From: Candidatus Uabimicrobium amorphum
Lineage (GTDB): Bacteria; Planctomycetota; Uabimicrobiia; Uabimicrobiales; Uabimicrobiaceae
Direction of reading: 5' to 3'
Assembly (NCBI RefSeq): GCF_009002475.1
Contig: NZ_AP019860.1
Coordinates: 2,232,001-2,296,000, forward strand
Length of the DNA stretch: 64,000 nt
The translations under genes were made by a program, and so were the position numbers. Each line of letters starts with the position of its first letter. Position 1 is the first letter of the stretch. The notes below the pieces were generated by a model that was given only the letters and a program-made list of their open reading frames with translations, did no database searches and had not been told where the DNA came from. This document shows positions 9,101 to 18,079 of the stretch, piece by piece.

Positions 9101-11395
9101 ATCGAAGACAATAAGCCAATTACACCAGATATTATTACACTTGGTGATTCTCCGGTAACCGGAAGCGCACCATTTAAGCCAAAGCGTTATCGCTTGGTCA
9201 TTAAGGCACAAGGTTATTCTACTCTAACAGAAGACGTTAACATTGAGCCAGGTGCGACAGAATACGTCATTGAAAGACAACTCAGTCCTTCTGAGCGTTT
9301 GGTTAAAGCCGAAATCAAAGGTGACTACAACAACGATTTCCTCACCGCACAAGTATTGACACTTAATGGTGAAGACGTCACCCCAGGATCAAGTAAAGTA
9401 CGTCCAGGTGGTTACGATGTAGTGATCTACGTTCCCGGATACGAACAGCTCAATACGCGTATTCAAGTAAACCCAAGTCAGGAAGACTACATAATTCGTC
9501 AGACACTTGTTGCTAAGAAACGTAAACTGGTACTTGATATTAGTGACTCACTTGACAGTAGTATCAAGATCATACCAAACAAAGTTTCTTTCAATGGTAA
9601 AGAAATACGTGAAGGTGAAGAAATAAAACCAGGACAATTCCAAGTACAGCTTGAAAAAGAAGGTTACGATCCAGCAACAACTGCGATCACCGTAGAACCT
9701 TCCGAAGAAGCGTACACATTGAAAATGTCTATGGACCCACGTGCACGTCGATTAGACCTACAAGTCGATGGTGACTATCGTCCAGGTGTTATGCTAGATC
9801 TTGATCAGGTTGTGGTAGATGGTAGAGATTTTCTACCTACCGATGTACTCACCCCAGGTGAGCGCAAAGTTACCCTCAAGAAAGAGGGATACGAAGACCT
9901 GAGTTTTACCATCACCGTAGCTGCGGGAACCACTCCGTTCTTGGTGAAGAAGACCATGATCTCCAAACCACGTCAAGTGGCGGTAAAAGTAACTCATGAT
10001 TACATGGATGGCGCAGATTTTACCCCAGAACTTCTCACCTTAGGTGAACGCGATATCGTTCCGGAAGAAAAGTTCAAGCCAGCGTCGTATGAATTGATGA
10101 TCGCTCACCCAGGTTTCGCAGAGATTCGCGAAAAAATCGATGTCGAACCAGGCGAAGGAATTCTTGAGCTAGATCGTCACCTCATCGCCAACCGTCGTCG
10201 TCTAAACGTAGACCTAAGCTACGATGTCGAACCGACACAAGAATTAGGTATACACAAGATACGCATTCGCAGTCTTAACGACACTGATTTCCGTCAAGTG
10301 AGCGAAGGCGACATGATCATTCCTGGTGAATACGAAGTACAAATCGAAAAAGAAGCGTATGAACTCTACAGAGGTCGCGCGGTGATTATCCCTGATGATC
10401 GTCCGTACAAACTCTCAGCAAAACTCGTTGCTAAGTACGTACAAATCTTAATCGAAGTCAAGTACGATATCGCACCAGGTGAAGAGGCCAAAGCTCTTGG
10501 TGACTATGAAGTAACTTTCATTAACGAAGACGGTATCGGACGTAGTGTACAACACGGAAACCGCATCAAGCCAGGAAATCACAAACTAGAAATTACCCGC
10601 CCTGGTTATGGATTCGGTGATAGTAAGAAAGTACTACGTATTCGTCCAAGCGAACAACCGTACTGGATTCGCGAGACACTCAAGGCACAACCTCGTCCGT
10701 TGTCTTTCGGTATTTACGATCAGAAAGTAGGTCGTATTATTGAAGCAGAACAAGTACTCATCAACGGTACAGTTGCGACACCGGATACAAAGTTTGATCC
10801 AGGAGTCAAATACGGATTTATCGCGCGTTTTGTTAAATACAAAACCGTAGATGCTTCTGTAACAATTGAGCCTGGTGATGGTCCATACGCGATTAAGGTT
10901 GACTTGACCGAGTACAAGAAGTACGAAATGCGCATTGGTAAGAAATATCATGGTATGGTACTTGACAGCATTAAGATCCCTGTCGAAATCTATGTTGACG
11001 GTGATCCGCTAGAAAAGCACCACATTATTTCTGGTGATGGTTTTAACCTCATCAACTATGAATTCTACGCACCAAAAGGCATGCGTTCGATGCGTATTGT
11101 TTGTGGTTTTTACTACGACGAATCCCTAGTTCGCGAAAATTTCGAATTCCGCGACCTACGTAAGATCGACACAACACGCTTACTTGAACACTTGCGTGGT
11201 TTAGCAAAATCAAGTCCAAGTCAAGCGCTACGTCGTGCTGTACGTCTACTCAAAGATCGTCAAGACAAGTTTAAGGTTGCGGCTCTTCCTCAAGAAGATC
11301 GCCGTCGTATTGCCAACTTGTTGCGCGACCTAACTCTAAACCCAGACGAACAAAAGACACGTAAGACCGCGATCAAAAAACTAGAAGAAAAATAA
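6155..11395 (+). CDS. Giant membrane-anchored protein with about 19 PEGA-like repeats
   Basis: A 1746-residue protein. Residues 1-60 are charged and probably cytoplasmic. One transmembrane segment follows (about 63-82, IFAALLTLLFFCIIFAYLGL), so the rest should face the periplasm. From about residue 85 to 1590 I count 18 units with the core PGxYxLxIxKxGY plus a divergent terminal cap (core GVKYGFIARFVKY). The fifth unit is degenerate. After the cap comes a roughly 165-residue domain containing VDGDPLEKHHI and a helical end. This domain is clearly homologous to the C-terminus of the next giant protein. The length could span a periplasm-sized distance if extended. The start is supported by AGAGAG. 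Function unknown; a scaffold or adhesion role is a guess. Confidence 0.8.
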   Translation: MAEERDPKKPKQRHRLLVNPQELGLTARIKTALLQQDMGITQRIKKAVGKTQDKEGFFEMKKFIFAALLTLLFFCIIFAYLGLRTRYVNVAVLYPDGSKGKGEVSVPFYSSQSNMKAPAYERQVVYERTDVYGKDLLDSEFEVYTKDNKVEDKHKLQPGTYKIKISKDGYKPIDRPVTISDKKVTVLVSLQPIVVPKRRLVLHINDPLFGGQPLEPDDVVIVGEKNKSIKNTLIRSGSYVVRVIKEGYEPLETTIDVPDDGVVKKKITLQYKFRPVRLLVDDGVWEEGKEPVLKGEDVVITQENKQINYRDTLLPGRYTLEINRDGYKQVRENIKILPGETLDIHRVKMRPLPRKVLVQMNYDVIPPDKIAPDKKYLIDLDSVNKITIPITDETVAPGNYNVVVEKAGYKKYSKPIFIEPNSRPYIVKAHMVSVTKYMLWKIFSDFDVDPTPNPDEMDVMVDIRKKGYKPVEDLQRSLPAQKLEIEVRVDMETIPRKVIPEISADNVLGVTTPDIISLARIINGNEKETVDVATKAPFKLYKPGRYRLRIRKVGYEPIDEEIIIFPDDKQYVIKKELVSIRRELVIDVNSDYDPDIKIKPDSMLVNRKDAEDGYKVKPGKHTLVLNKAGYYPIEKVIDVTPGSEPYIIKGQFNAKPREVHLEIYGGIEDPNNPDAQEGISKLDNVKVTIGGNEVRHGDAVPPQKVNEFRVEREGFEVYTFEGPIEPSEDPYILKTTLRPKTRRVLLHVTASFPKGIDLMPLDTSTLGNETIQKESEAKPGRYELVLGKTGYETIAKTLEIEPSEEPYRIIEIMKPKQRALTLDVSYDVPPENPNISQTVRLKGETIAFDKIVRTNDKIDPHNYRLEIVADGYERVTEAMTINPAETAYLLKRELVSLPRQVIFRVTSDYEMMPNLQDYQILVDGNPVENITKIKPGVHTLVINKAGFHSINDEFKLLAGTEDYVIQKQMVSMARVVRAQITDIEDNKPITPDIITLGDSPVTGSAPFKPKRYRLVIKAQGYSTLTEDVNIEPGATEYVIERQLSPSERLVKAEIKGDYNNDFLTAQVLTLNGEDVTPGSSKVRPGGYDVVIYVPGYEQLNTRIQVNPSQEDYIIRQTLVAKKRKLVLDISDSLDSSIKIIPNKVSFNGKEIREGEEIKPGQFQVQLEKEGYDPATTAITVEPSEEAYTLKMSMDPRARRLDLQVDGDYRPGVMLDLDQVVVDGRDFLPTDVLTPGERKVTLKKEGYEDLSFTITVAAGTTPFLVKKTMISKPRQVAVKVTHDYMDGADFTPELLTLGERDIVPEEKFKPASYELMIAHPGFAEIREKIDVEPGEGILELDRHLIANRRRLNVDLSYDVEPTQELGIHKIRIRSLNDTDFRQVSEGDMIIPGEYEVQIEKEAYELYRGRAVIIPDDRPYKLSAKLVAKYVQILIEVKYDIAPGEEAKALGDYEVTFINEDGIGRSVQHGNRIKPGNHKLEITRPGYGFGDSKKVLRIRPSEQPYWIRETLKAQPRPLSFGIYDQKVGRIIEAEQVLINGTVATPDTKFDPGVKYGFIARFVKYKTVDASVTIEPGDGPYAIKVDLTEYKKYEMRIGKKYHGMVLDSIKIPVEIYVDGDPLEKHHIISGDGFNLINYEFYAPKGMRSMRIVCGFYYDESLVRENFEFRDLRKIDTTRLLEHLRGLAKSSPSQALRRAVRLLKDRQDKFKVAALPQEDRRRIANLLRDLTLNPDEQKTRKTAIKKLEEK

Positions 11396-11430
11396 TTTCT
11401 TCTTTTAAGACGTTTCGATTGCCGAAAGTA

Positions 11431-11535
11431 TTGTCATTCCCGCGAAAGCGGGAAACCAGCAATCCAGGATTTACTTCAAATTGCTGGATCCCCGCTCAAG
11501 TCGGGGATGACAATTCCCAAACCGGGGATGACAAT
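11431..11535. repeat. REP-like cloverleaf element
   Basis: Outer arms TTGTCATTCCCG (11431-11442) and CGGGGATGACAA (11502-11513) pair with one mismatch. Inside are CCCGC-GAAA-GCGGG (11439-11452), CCAGCAA/TTGCTGG (11456-11462 with 11481-11487) and CCCCG/CGGGG. A partial second right end, ACCGGGGATGACAAT, follows at 11521-11535. The element resembles the dispersed TCATTCCCGCGAAAGCGGG repeats found in many bacterial genomes. Confidence 0.7.
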
Positions 11536-11556
11536 CTTTCTATTGAAAAATGTTTC

Positions 11557-11586
11557 ATATCTGGACATCACAAGGTGTCCGGATAT
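11557..11586. terminator. Hairpin, possible terminator
   Basis: ATATCTGGACA and TGTCCGGATAT pair over 11 bases with one T-G pair around an 8-base loop. No T run follows, so it may be a repeat rather than a working terminator. Confidence 0.35.
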
Positions 11587-11912
11587 TATCTTAAAACTGT
11601 ATAATAAACAATATTCACAGTCTTAACACCCCTTCAAAGCAAAATGAAAACAAAACAACGATTAAAAAATTGCCACACAGAGAAGAACATGGTATTATAT
11701 GCAAAAACAAACAATTGCTTAAAGGACACCCTACCCAAATTCCCATCTAAAGCCCAAAGTAGATCGTCAATTGCTTGTACTATCTCTTTGAACTTCAGAT
11801 TGTGGAAAAAATTTTCATAAATCTGTGAATAGAATTACCAGTTTGCTGTCTATTAATTGTAATAAACGAAACAGCAAAAGGTACATTTTCAGTTTTAGAA
11901 AGGTAACACTCA

Positions 11913-14900
11913 ATGTGTAGACTTCCTCTTATTTTTTTATTAGCTATCAGCCTCATTTTTAGCTCTGGGCTTATAGCTGATGACAAAAAACCGGAAAAAA
12001 AAGAAGGTGAAAAAACCAAAGTAGTCGCACCGCAGAGTGCGCAACAAGCCAAAGAGCTTTTCCAAAAGTCTTTTGGTTTGGAAAAAGAACACAAGTACGC
12101 CGAAGCTATCGCTGGATACGAAGCTGTACTTGGATTTTATCAAAAGCAAGAAGGTACACAGTACGATGTATACATCATGTATACACTACAAAACCTTGCG
12201 GTACTATATGCAAATAGCAACCAAACAGAAAAATCCATTCGTCTATTGCAACAAGCGATTCGCTACGCAGAAAAGCTTGGCAACTGCGGCAAGATGTCGG
12301 ATTTCCATCACAAATTAGGTGTTATCTACAATCACAAGTGCCAAGTAAAAGCAAAAGCTGCGGCACAAAAAGACGATATCACTCCTGATGGTCAAATTAC
12401 TGTTGGTGCGGCCGATGTTCTCGGCAACAAAAATTTCACTGATTTTCAAGCAGTTGCAGGTGCAGAATTTGTTCCTCAAAGTGTACAAACAGCTGGTACT
12501 GAAGATCCTTTCGCGAAAAAGATTGAGCACTACACAAAATTCTTGGTCGCTAAAGTTCGCAGTGATTTTGACGAAGACGAACTCATCACTCCTGATTCAG
12601 TACGCGTTGTACTACAAATTGAGAAAAAGGGATACTATCCTTTGAACAAAATGGTACAAATGCTTCCTGAAAAAAGACACTCAGAAGTCGATGAAATGTT
12701 AGTGGCGATGCCACGTAAGGTGGAACCTAGAGTTTTTGAAGACTTTTTTCAACAAGGTCCAATTACTCCAGATGAAATCACGCTAACAAACCTAAAAAAT
12801 GGTAAAGAAAGTGGTAAGCCACGTCGTGTAAGCGATGACAGTTTCAAGCCAGGGCATTATTTACTAAGTATCCGTAAAGCGGGTTACGAAGATGTGAAAA
12901 AAGCCCTTACCATTTATCCAAACGAAGGTCCTTTTCAGTTTGAAGAACGTCTACTAAGTAAAATGCGCGAAATTGCAGCAAGTATTCGCGGTGACTTTGT
13001 AGATCCAAAATCAGGAAAAGACACTATTGATCCAGACACATTTACACTAAATGGTCAATCAGTAAAAGACAGCAGCAAAGTAAAACCAGGTGAATATCAG
13101 TTGGTGATTAAAGAAGAGGGTTTCGAACCCATCGTAAAAACCATCATTATTCCACCTAGTGAGTCACAATATCGCTTTTTTGAGCAAATGAAGACCCTAA
13201 ATCGTCAGGTATATTTCCAAATTACGGGTGACTATCAACCAAACAAAGAGTTGACTCCTGATGAAATCGCTTTCAATAACCGTTTTGTAAAAATTACCGG
13301 TGAAAGTTTACGTCCTGATACTTACCGTGTTGTCATTCGCAAAAGAGGTTATGAGCCAGTAAGTAAACGCGTAACAATTTATCCGTCTTCTAAAGACTAT
13401 ATCTTAAAAGAATCTTTAAAATCTCTACCACGTCGTGTACAAACACAAATTTTAGCGTCTTTCCCTAAAATGCGTATTTCTCCAGACAAATGTACACTAA
13501 ATGGTCGTGATATCAAAACCCAGGAAAACTTTAAGCCTGGAAAGTACGAGTTAAAAATCGAACGTGCTGGTTACGTTCCGATCACAAAAACAATCGAAAT
13601 ACCACCATCGGATGAACCATACACTATTTCCAGTGTACTGAATCCAAAAGATGTTGAACTAAAACTACAAATCACTTACGATGTAGAACCTGAAGACAAA
13701 GACCAGACTTACACATGCAACATGAAAAACGAAGCTCTTGGTCTAAAAGAAAAAGTATCTGACGGCAAGAAAATTAAGCCAGAAAGTTATCTATACGAAG
13801 TAATTCAACCTGGTTATGAAATTGCAAGTGACCGCGTACTTATTATGCCTCGCGAAGACGCATACACACTACAGCGTCGCCTAGTGGCAAGAGACCGTAC
13901 TGTTGTTACAGACATTTCTGACGAAGCTGGAAATCCAATTGAACCAGATGAAATTACTCTTGATGGAAAAGCAATCAACAAAGGTTTCAAAGTTAAGCCT
14001 GGTATTCATGAACTAGTAATCCTAAAAGAAGGTTACATCCCAGTTCGTAAGCAAGTACAAATTCTTGCAAGCGACAAAGATTATATCCTTTCTGAAGTTG
14101 TTATCTCCAAAACTCGTCTTGTTACTTTCGAGTTCAGAGATTCTTACACAAAAGATTTGATCAAGCCTGAACAAATCAGCATTGGAAAAGAAAATCCAAA
14201 GAATCCAAAAACCGTTCTTACAATGAAGCCTGGTAACTATCCGCTACGCGTTGTAAAAACTGGTTACGCAATGATCAACAAAACAGTGAACATTCCTGTA
14301 GGTAGTGGTAACTATGTAATCAAAGAACTCATGAACGCAACCGTTCGCGAAGTACACATCAACATCACCGGAGACTTCAAACCATCTGAACCTCTAGAAG
14401 TTGACGTTCTAGCGATGAACGAAATGCCAATGGGTGCTGTAAACAAGATTCGTCCAGGTATGTACGAACTTGTGATCGAAAGAAAAGGTTACTACCCAAT
14501 CTACAAGCGTCTAAACATCACTCCTGGTCAAGAGCCATACAAGATTGATGAACAAATGAAGAGTAAGCCACGTAAGGTGAACCTAAACATCATCAGCTCT
14601 TACACCAGTAACAAAATGACACCAACAAGCGTACTTGTTGGAACAACAGCGATCAAAGATGGCCAAGAGATGAAGCCTAGCGAATATCAATTGGCAATCA
14701 AAGAAAAAGGTTACAAGACCATTTCTAGTGGTATCACAATTGAGCCAAGCGAAGATCCATATGTACTAGAAGCGACAATGGAAGCATTGCCACGTCAAAT
14801 CCAGTACTCTTTCGTCAGTGACTTCGATAACAAAGAAGTTATGCCAGACGTAATCACTCTGGACAACGAAATCATGGAACAAGGTGAGTCTCAACTACCT

Positions 14901-16451
14901 GGTACTTACACTGTTGCTGTTGAAAAGCAAGGTTACAACGAGAAGTCATTTGAAATTGTTGTGACACCTTCAGATGAACCATATCTAATTAAAGATATGC
15001 TCGAAACTGTTGCTCGTGAAATCGAACTTGACATCACCGGGGACTTCCCAGTGGGTGAACGTATCGATCCAGAAATTGTTGCTCTAGACGGTAAAGATGC
15101 TCGTGAACACTTGTTCAAGCCTCGCAAGTACGAACTTGAAATTCAACAACCTGGTTACATCCCATTACGTAAGAACGTAACTATTGAGCCAGGAAACGAA
15201 CCATACTTGATTCAAGAAGTATTGGCGACTAAACCACGTAAGATCGACTTGAACATTACTTATGACATAGAGCCACCTTCACACTTGGCACCTTACAAAA
15301 TTACAATGGCTCCTCTTGATAAGCCTTCGGAAGCGAAAGAAATCAAGCCAGGTGACATCATTAAGCCAAACTCTTACATCCTCAAGATTGAGAAGCCTGC
15401 ATACGAAACAATCGAGGTGAAGCAACACGTATGGCCAGATGATCGTCCATATGTAATTGATCAAAAACTACGTGCGAAGCAAGTACCGATCAACATCAAC
15501 ATTACGCACAATGTTGAGCCACCAGCGAACTTGCCACCATACCAAGTATCGTTGATCTCGAAGAAAACACGCGTATTGTTCCTAGTAACAGATGGTAAGA
15601 GAATCCGTCCAGGTTCATACGACCTCAAGGTAACTCAGCCAGGATACAGTTTTGGTGCGATTAAGACCATCGACATTGCTCCAAGTGAAGATGCATACTT
15701 AATCAACGAAAGCTTACTAGCGAAGAATCGTCAAATCTCTTTTGAGATGGTTGACAAGAAAACTGGATCTCTAGTTGATGCTCACGAAGTAATCGACCTA
15801 GGAACCAAGAAAAAAGTAGAATTTAGAGATGTATTCGAACCAGGAAAGAAAGTAAACTTCCGCGTGAAGTTCAAGAAGTATCAAACCGTTTCTACGGCTA
15901 CTTTGATACCACCTGGAGAAGGTCCATACATTCTACCAGTACCACTTGTAGAACTAAATCCTCTTGAGTTTACGATCCGCAAGAATACCGAAAAAATTGA
16001 TGGTATTGAATACACATACACATTCAGTATTGACGGTAAAATGCTAGAAGATCACCACATCAAGATGGAAAAAGGTATTGGACGTTTCTACTACACAGTA
16101 ATGGTTCCGCCAAAAGCGAAGAACTTCCGCGCATACATTGGCTACAAGTTCTTACAAAGAGCTCTAGCGCGTTTCCGTTCTGGTATGAGCATCAGCCGTC
16201 CAGAAAACCTATCCGTACCTAAATTGATCGAGCACTTAGACCGCATGGCCAAAGGTGAACGTGGTCGTCGTGCATCTCTAGAGGTAATGGAAAAACTACT
16301 CAAAGGATATCGTAATCGTAAGATGTTGAAGCAATTACACAACACCGAACGAGATCAGTTGATTAGCTACCTAGAATCTTGGAAACTAGGTCCTGCGCAA
16401 GATCGCGTACGTCTACAAGTTGTTGTTGAGGCAATCAACAAAACTAAGTAA
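11913..16451 (+). CDS. Giant secreted protein: helical-repeat (TPR-like) region plus about 15 PEGA-like repeats
   Basis: A 1512-residue protein with a signal peptide (hydrophobic core to about residue 22, likely cleaved after LIA). A Lys/Glu-rich linker and a TPR-like helical region follow (about 45-145; for example YAEAIAGYEAVLGFY and ALQ-like LQQAIRYAEKL). About 14 units with the KPGxYxLxIxKxGY core and a terminal cap (core GKKVNFRVKFKKY) come next. The last roughly 170 residues (IDGKMLEDHHI, then LIEHLDRMAKGERGRRAS) are homologous to the end of the membrane-anchored giant upstream. That suggests the two act together or arose by duplication. No lipobox or transmembrane anchor is seen. Start is supported by GAAAGGTAAC. 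A strong terminator follows. Role unknown. Confidence 0.8.
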   Translation: MCRLPLIFLLAISLIFSSGLIADDKKPEKKEGEKTKVVAPQSAQQAKELFQKSFGLEKEHKYAEAIAGYEAVLGFYQKQEGTQYDVYIMYTLQNLAVLYANSNQTEKSIRLLQQAIRYAEKLGNCGKMSDFHHKLGVIYNHKCQVKAKAAAQKDDITPDGQITVGAADVLGNKNFTDFQAVAGAEFVPQSVQTAGTEDPFAKKIEHYTKFLVAKVRSDFDEDELITPDSVRVVLQIEKKGYYPLNKMVQMLPEKRHSEVDEMLVAMPRKVEPRVFEDFFQQGPITPDEITLTNLKNGKESGKPRRVSDDSFKPGHYLLSIRKAGYEDVKKALTIYPNEGPFQFEERLLSKMREIAASIRGDFVDPKSGKDTIDPDTFTLNGQSVKDSSKVKPGEYQLVIKEEGFEPIVKTIIIPPSESQYRFFEQMKTLNRQVYFQITGDYQPNKELTPDEIAFNNRFVKITGESLRPDTYRVVIRKRGYEPVSKRVTIYPSSKDYILKESLKSLPRRVQTQILASFPKMRISPDKCTLNGRDIKTQENFKPGKYELKIERAGYVPITKTIEIPPSDEPYTISSVLNPKDVELKLQITYDVEPEDKDQTYTCNMKNEALGLKEKVSDGKKIKPESYLYEVIQPGYEIASDRVLIMPREDAYTLQRRLVARDRTVVTDISDEAGNPIEPDEITLDGKAINKGFKVKPGIHELVILKEGYIPVRKQVQILASDKDYILSEVVISKTRLVTFEFRDSYTKDLIKPEQISIGKENPKNPKTVLTMKPGNYPLRVVKTGYAMINKTVNIPVGSGNYVIKELMNATVREVHINITGDFKPSEPLEVDVLAMNEMPMGAVNKIRPGMYELVIERKGYYPIYKRLNITPGQEPYKIDEQMKSKPRKVNLNIISSYTSNKMTPTSVLVGTTAIKDGQEMKPSEYQLAIKEKGYKTISSGITIEPSEDPYVLEATMEALPRQIQYSFVSDFDNKEVMPDVITLDNEIMEQGESQLPGTYTVAVEKQGYNEKSFEIVVTPSDEPYLIKDMLETVAREIELDITGDFPVGERIDPEIVALDGKDAREHLFKPRKYELEIQQPGYIPLRKNVTIEPGNEPYLIQEVLATKPRKIDLNITYDIEPPSHLAPYKITMAPLDKPSEAKEIKPGDIIKPNSYILKIEKPAYETIEVKQHVWPDDRPYVIDQKLRAKQVPININITHNVEPPANLPPYQVSLISKKTRVLFLVTDGKRIRPGSYDLKVTQPGYSFGAIKTIDIAPSEDAYLINESLLAKNRQISFEMVDKKTGSLVDAHEVIDLGTKKKVEFRDVFEPGKKVNFRVKFKKYQTVSTATLIPPGEGPYILPVPLVELNPLEFTIRKNTEKIDGIEYTYTFSIDGKMLEDHHIKMEKGIGRFYYTVMVPPKAKNFRAYIGYKFLQRALARFRSGMSISRPENLSVPKLIEHLDRMAKGERGRRASLEVMEKLLKGYRNRKMLKQLHNTERDQLISYLESWKLGPAQDRVRLQVVVEAINKTK

Positions 16452-16474
16452 TTCTTTACTTGTGTAATCAAAAT

Positions 16475-16498
16475 GGACGGTGGCAAATGCCACCGTCC
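16475..16498 (+). terminator. Intrinsic terminator
   Basis: Perfect 11-base GC-rich arms (GGACGGTGGCA and complement) around a two-base loop, 23 bases after the stop, followed by GTTCTATTATTT. Confidence 0.85.
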
Positions 16499-16521
16499 GT
16501 TCTATTATTTAGGGTATAACA

Positions 16522-17154
16522 ATGAATCCTGGATGTTTTTTTTATGTACTAATGGGCTGCGTTTTGGTAATGGCCGCTTGTACGCAAACAGTTTTCGAAG
16601 ACACAAATGAACCAGACAAAATCATCGTACACCGCAATACCACCAACCAACAAATTGACGCAGGTGTCGCAAAACGTGATGGTCTTGCCGTAATTAAGCA
16701 TGAAATACAGTGTGACCATCCCGCTGGTCGTGCCATTGGCATTACGGTATGGAATAACAATGAAATTGTCACTCATAACAGTCGTTTGCCTCATGGTCAA
16801 TACAACTTGCGTATTGAAAAAAGCGGTTATGACACTCTGTTCAAAGACGTATACATTCAAAGTGATTTTGAAGGAAAATATGTACTTACCGGTATGTTAA
16901 AAGCAAAAGATCGCCTTCTTAATTTCAACTTTTTAGATGTCAATACCAACCAGCGCATCACACCAGACAAAGTAAGCATTGCCGATGTAGGTGGTGGAAC
17001 GGAACAGCAAACAATCAGTGACCAATCTTATGTAAAACCTGGTCGCAAGATTATGGTAGTTGAAAAAGCGGGGTATAAAACTTACACACAAGAAATTGAC
17101 ATACCAGCTTCACCTGAACCATTTTCCATAAGCGCACTTTTAAATCCCAACTAA
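16522..17154 (+). CDS. Lipoprotein with two PEGA-like repeats
   Basis: A 210-residue protein with lipoprotein signal and lipobox VMAAC. After a linker of about 40 residues there are two repeat units of the same kind as in the giant proteins: cores GQYNLRIEKSGYDTL and GRKIMVVEKAGYKTY. It lacks the divergent terminal cap and the shared C-terminal domain, so it is the minimal member of this paralogous set. It may have its own promoter because a strong terminator separates it from the upstream gene. A ribosome site AGGG precedes the ATG. A surface or periplasmic role is likely; the specific function is unknown. Confidence 0.78.
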   Translation: MNPGCFFYVLMGCVLVMAACTQTVFEDTNEPDKIIVHRNTTNQQIDAGVAKRDGLAVIKHEIQCDHPAGRAIGITVWNNNEIVTHNSRLPHGQYNLRIEKSGYDTLFKDVYIQSDFEGKYVLTGMLKAKDRLLNFNFLDVNTNQRITPDKVSIADVGGGTEQQTISDQSYVKPGRKIMVVEKAGYKTYTQEIDIPASPEPFSISALLNPN

Positions 17155-17224
17155 AATTACAATACTCCACTTAGAGGATGGTCAAAATAATTTGCCAATG
17201 TAAATTATTTTGCGCCACATCTCT

Positions 17225-17266
17225 TGGCTCTCAAAAAGTTTTTTTACTTTTTGAGAGCCATTTTTT
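17225..17266 (+). terminator. Strong intrinsic terminator
   Basis: TGGCTCTCAAAAAGT and its exact complement form a 15-base stem with a T6 loop, followed by TTTTTT. It ends the PEGA-like repeat locus. A second A/T-rich hairpin lies just upstream at 17183-17212. Confidence 0.92.
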
Positions 17267-17328
17267 GTTATAATGTTTCTAGAAACTTGAAGTATGTATA
17301 ATAACTCTTATAAACAGGATACAACGGA

Positions 17329-18024
17329 ATGGCAAAAAAAAGAAAATCGTCAGGAAAATTCATCGTATTCGAAGGCTTGGACGGTGCAGGAACAACAACA
17401 CAAGCAAATCTACTCTCAAAATATTTAGAAAATGAAAATTGGCCTGTCGTGGTCACCAATGAACCAACACAAGGTCCGATGGGACTCATCATCCGTTTAG
17501 TATTATCCAATCGACTTATATTCAGCGCACAAACGAAGGAAATGGAAATTCTATCCAATAACTCCATTGCTTTGTTATTTGCCGCAGACCGCTTAGATCA
17601 TTTGCAACACTTAATCATTCCCAAACTAGAAGAAGGTGTTATTGTTATTTGCGATCGCTATCATCTATCTTCTTATGCATACCAAATGGGTAACGATAGT
17701 AAAAATTTATCGTGGCTTCAGACAATAAACTCCAAATGTTTGCAACCAGACTTGATTATTCATCTCGACACATCTCTTTCGGTATGCGAAAAAAGACGTT
17801 CCAAAAATCGTTGGTACCGAGATTTATACGAAAAACCCGAAATACTGGAAATCGTTCGCAAAAACTATGAATATGCAATAAAAGATATGCGTCAACAAGG
17901 AGTAAATATTGTCACTATTGACGGTAATCCTCCGGAAAAGGTTGTTTTTGGCGAAATCCTATCTGTGGTAAAAAGCCACTTCCCAGAAATGTTTCCTGGT
18001 GACTTACCACTTTTCAACACTTAA
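17329..18024 (+). CDS. tmk: Thymidylate (dTMP) kinase with variant P-loop
   Basis: A 231-residue protein matching bacterial dTMP kinases: FIVFEGLDGAGTTTQ at residues 11-25, NEPTQGPMG in place of the usual REPGG, the ICDRYHLSSYAYQ motif, and a basic lid-like segment (KRRSKNRWYRDLYEK). It would convert dTMP to dTDP in the cytoplasm. The striking point is the P-loop: GLDGAGTTT has Thr where the canonical GxxGxGK(S/T) has its lysine. I believe some dTMP kinase lineages share this GAGTTTQ form, so it may still be active. It heads a group with the ATPase, small protein and GuaB1-like gene downstream. Confidence 0.85.
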   Translation: MAKKRKSSGKFIVFEGLDGAGTTTQANLLSKYLENENWPVVVTNEPTQGPMGLIIRLVLSNRLIFSAQTKEMEILSNNSIALLFAADRLDHLQHLIIPKLEEGVIVICDRYHLSSYAYQMGNDSKNLSWLQTINSKCLQPDLIIHLDTSLSVCEKRRSKNRWYRDLYEKPEILEIVRKNYEYAIKDMRQQGVNIVTIDGNPPEKVVFGEILSVVKSHFPEMFPGDLPLFNT

Positions 18025-18079
18025 TGCGAATTACCATCTACAAACATTTTCCACAAACTTTGTTTAAGGAAATAGCAAC

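Larger units (their letters stand above)
11396..11912. other. Intergenic region, 517 bases, with repeat element
   Basis: Contains a cloverleaf-like repetitive element (11431-11535) and a separate hairpin (11557-11586). The rest, up to the ribosome site GAAAGG before 11913, is plain AT-rich sequence in which I see no gene. Confidence 0.6.

Noticed and set aside
11419..11604. Short open frame of 61 codons
   Set aside because: It is made almost entirely from the REP-like repeat and a hairpin.
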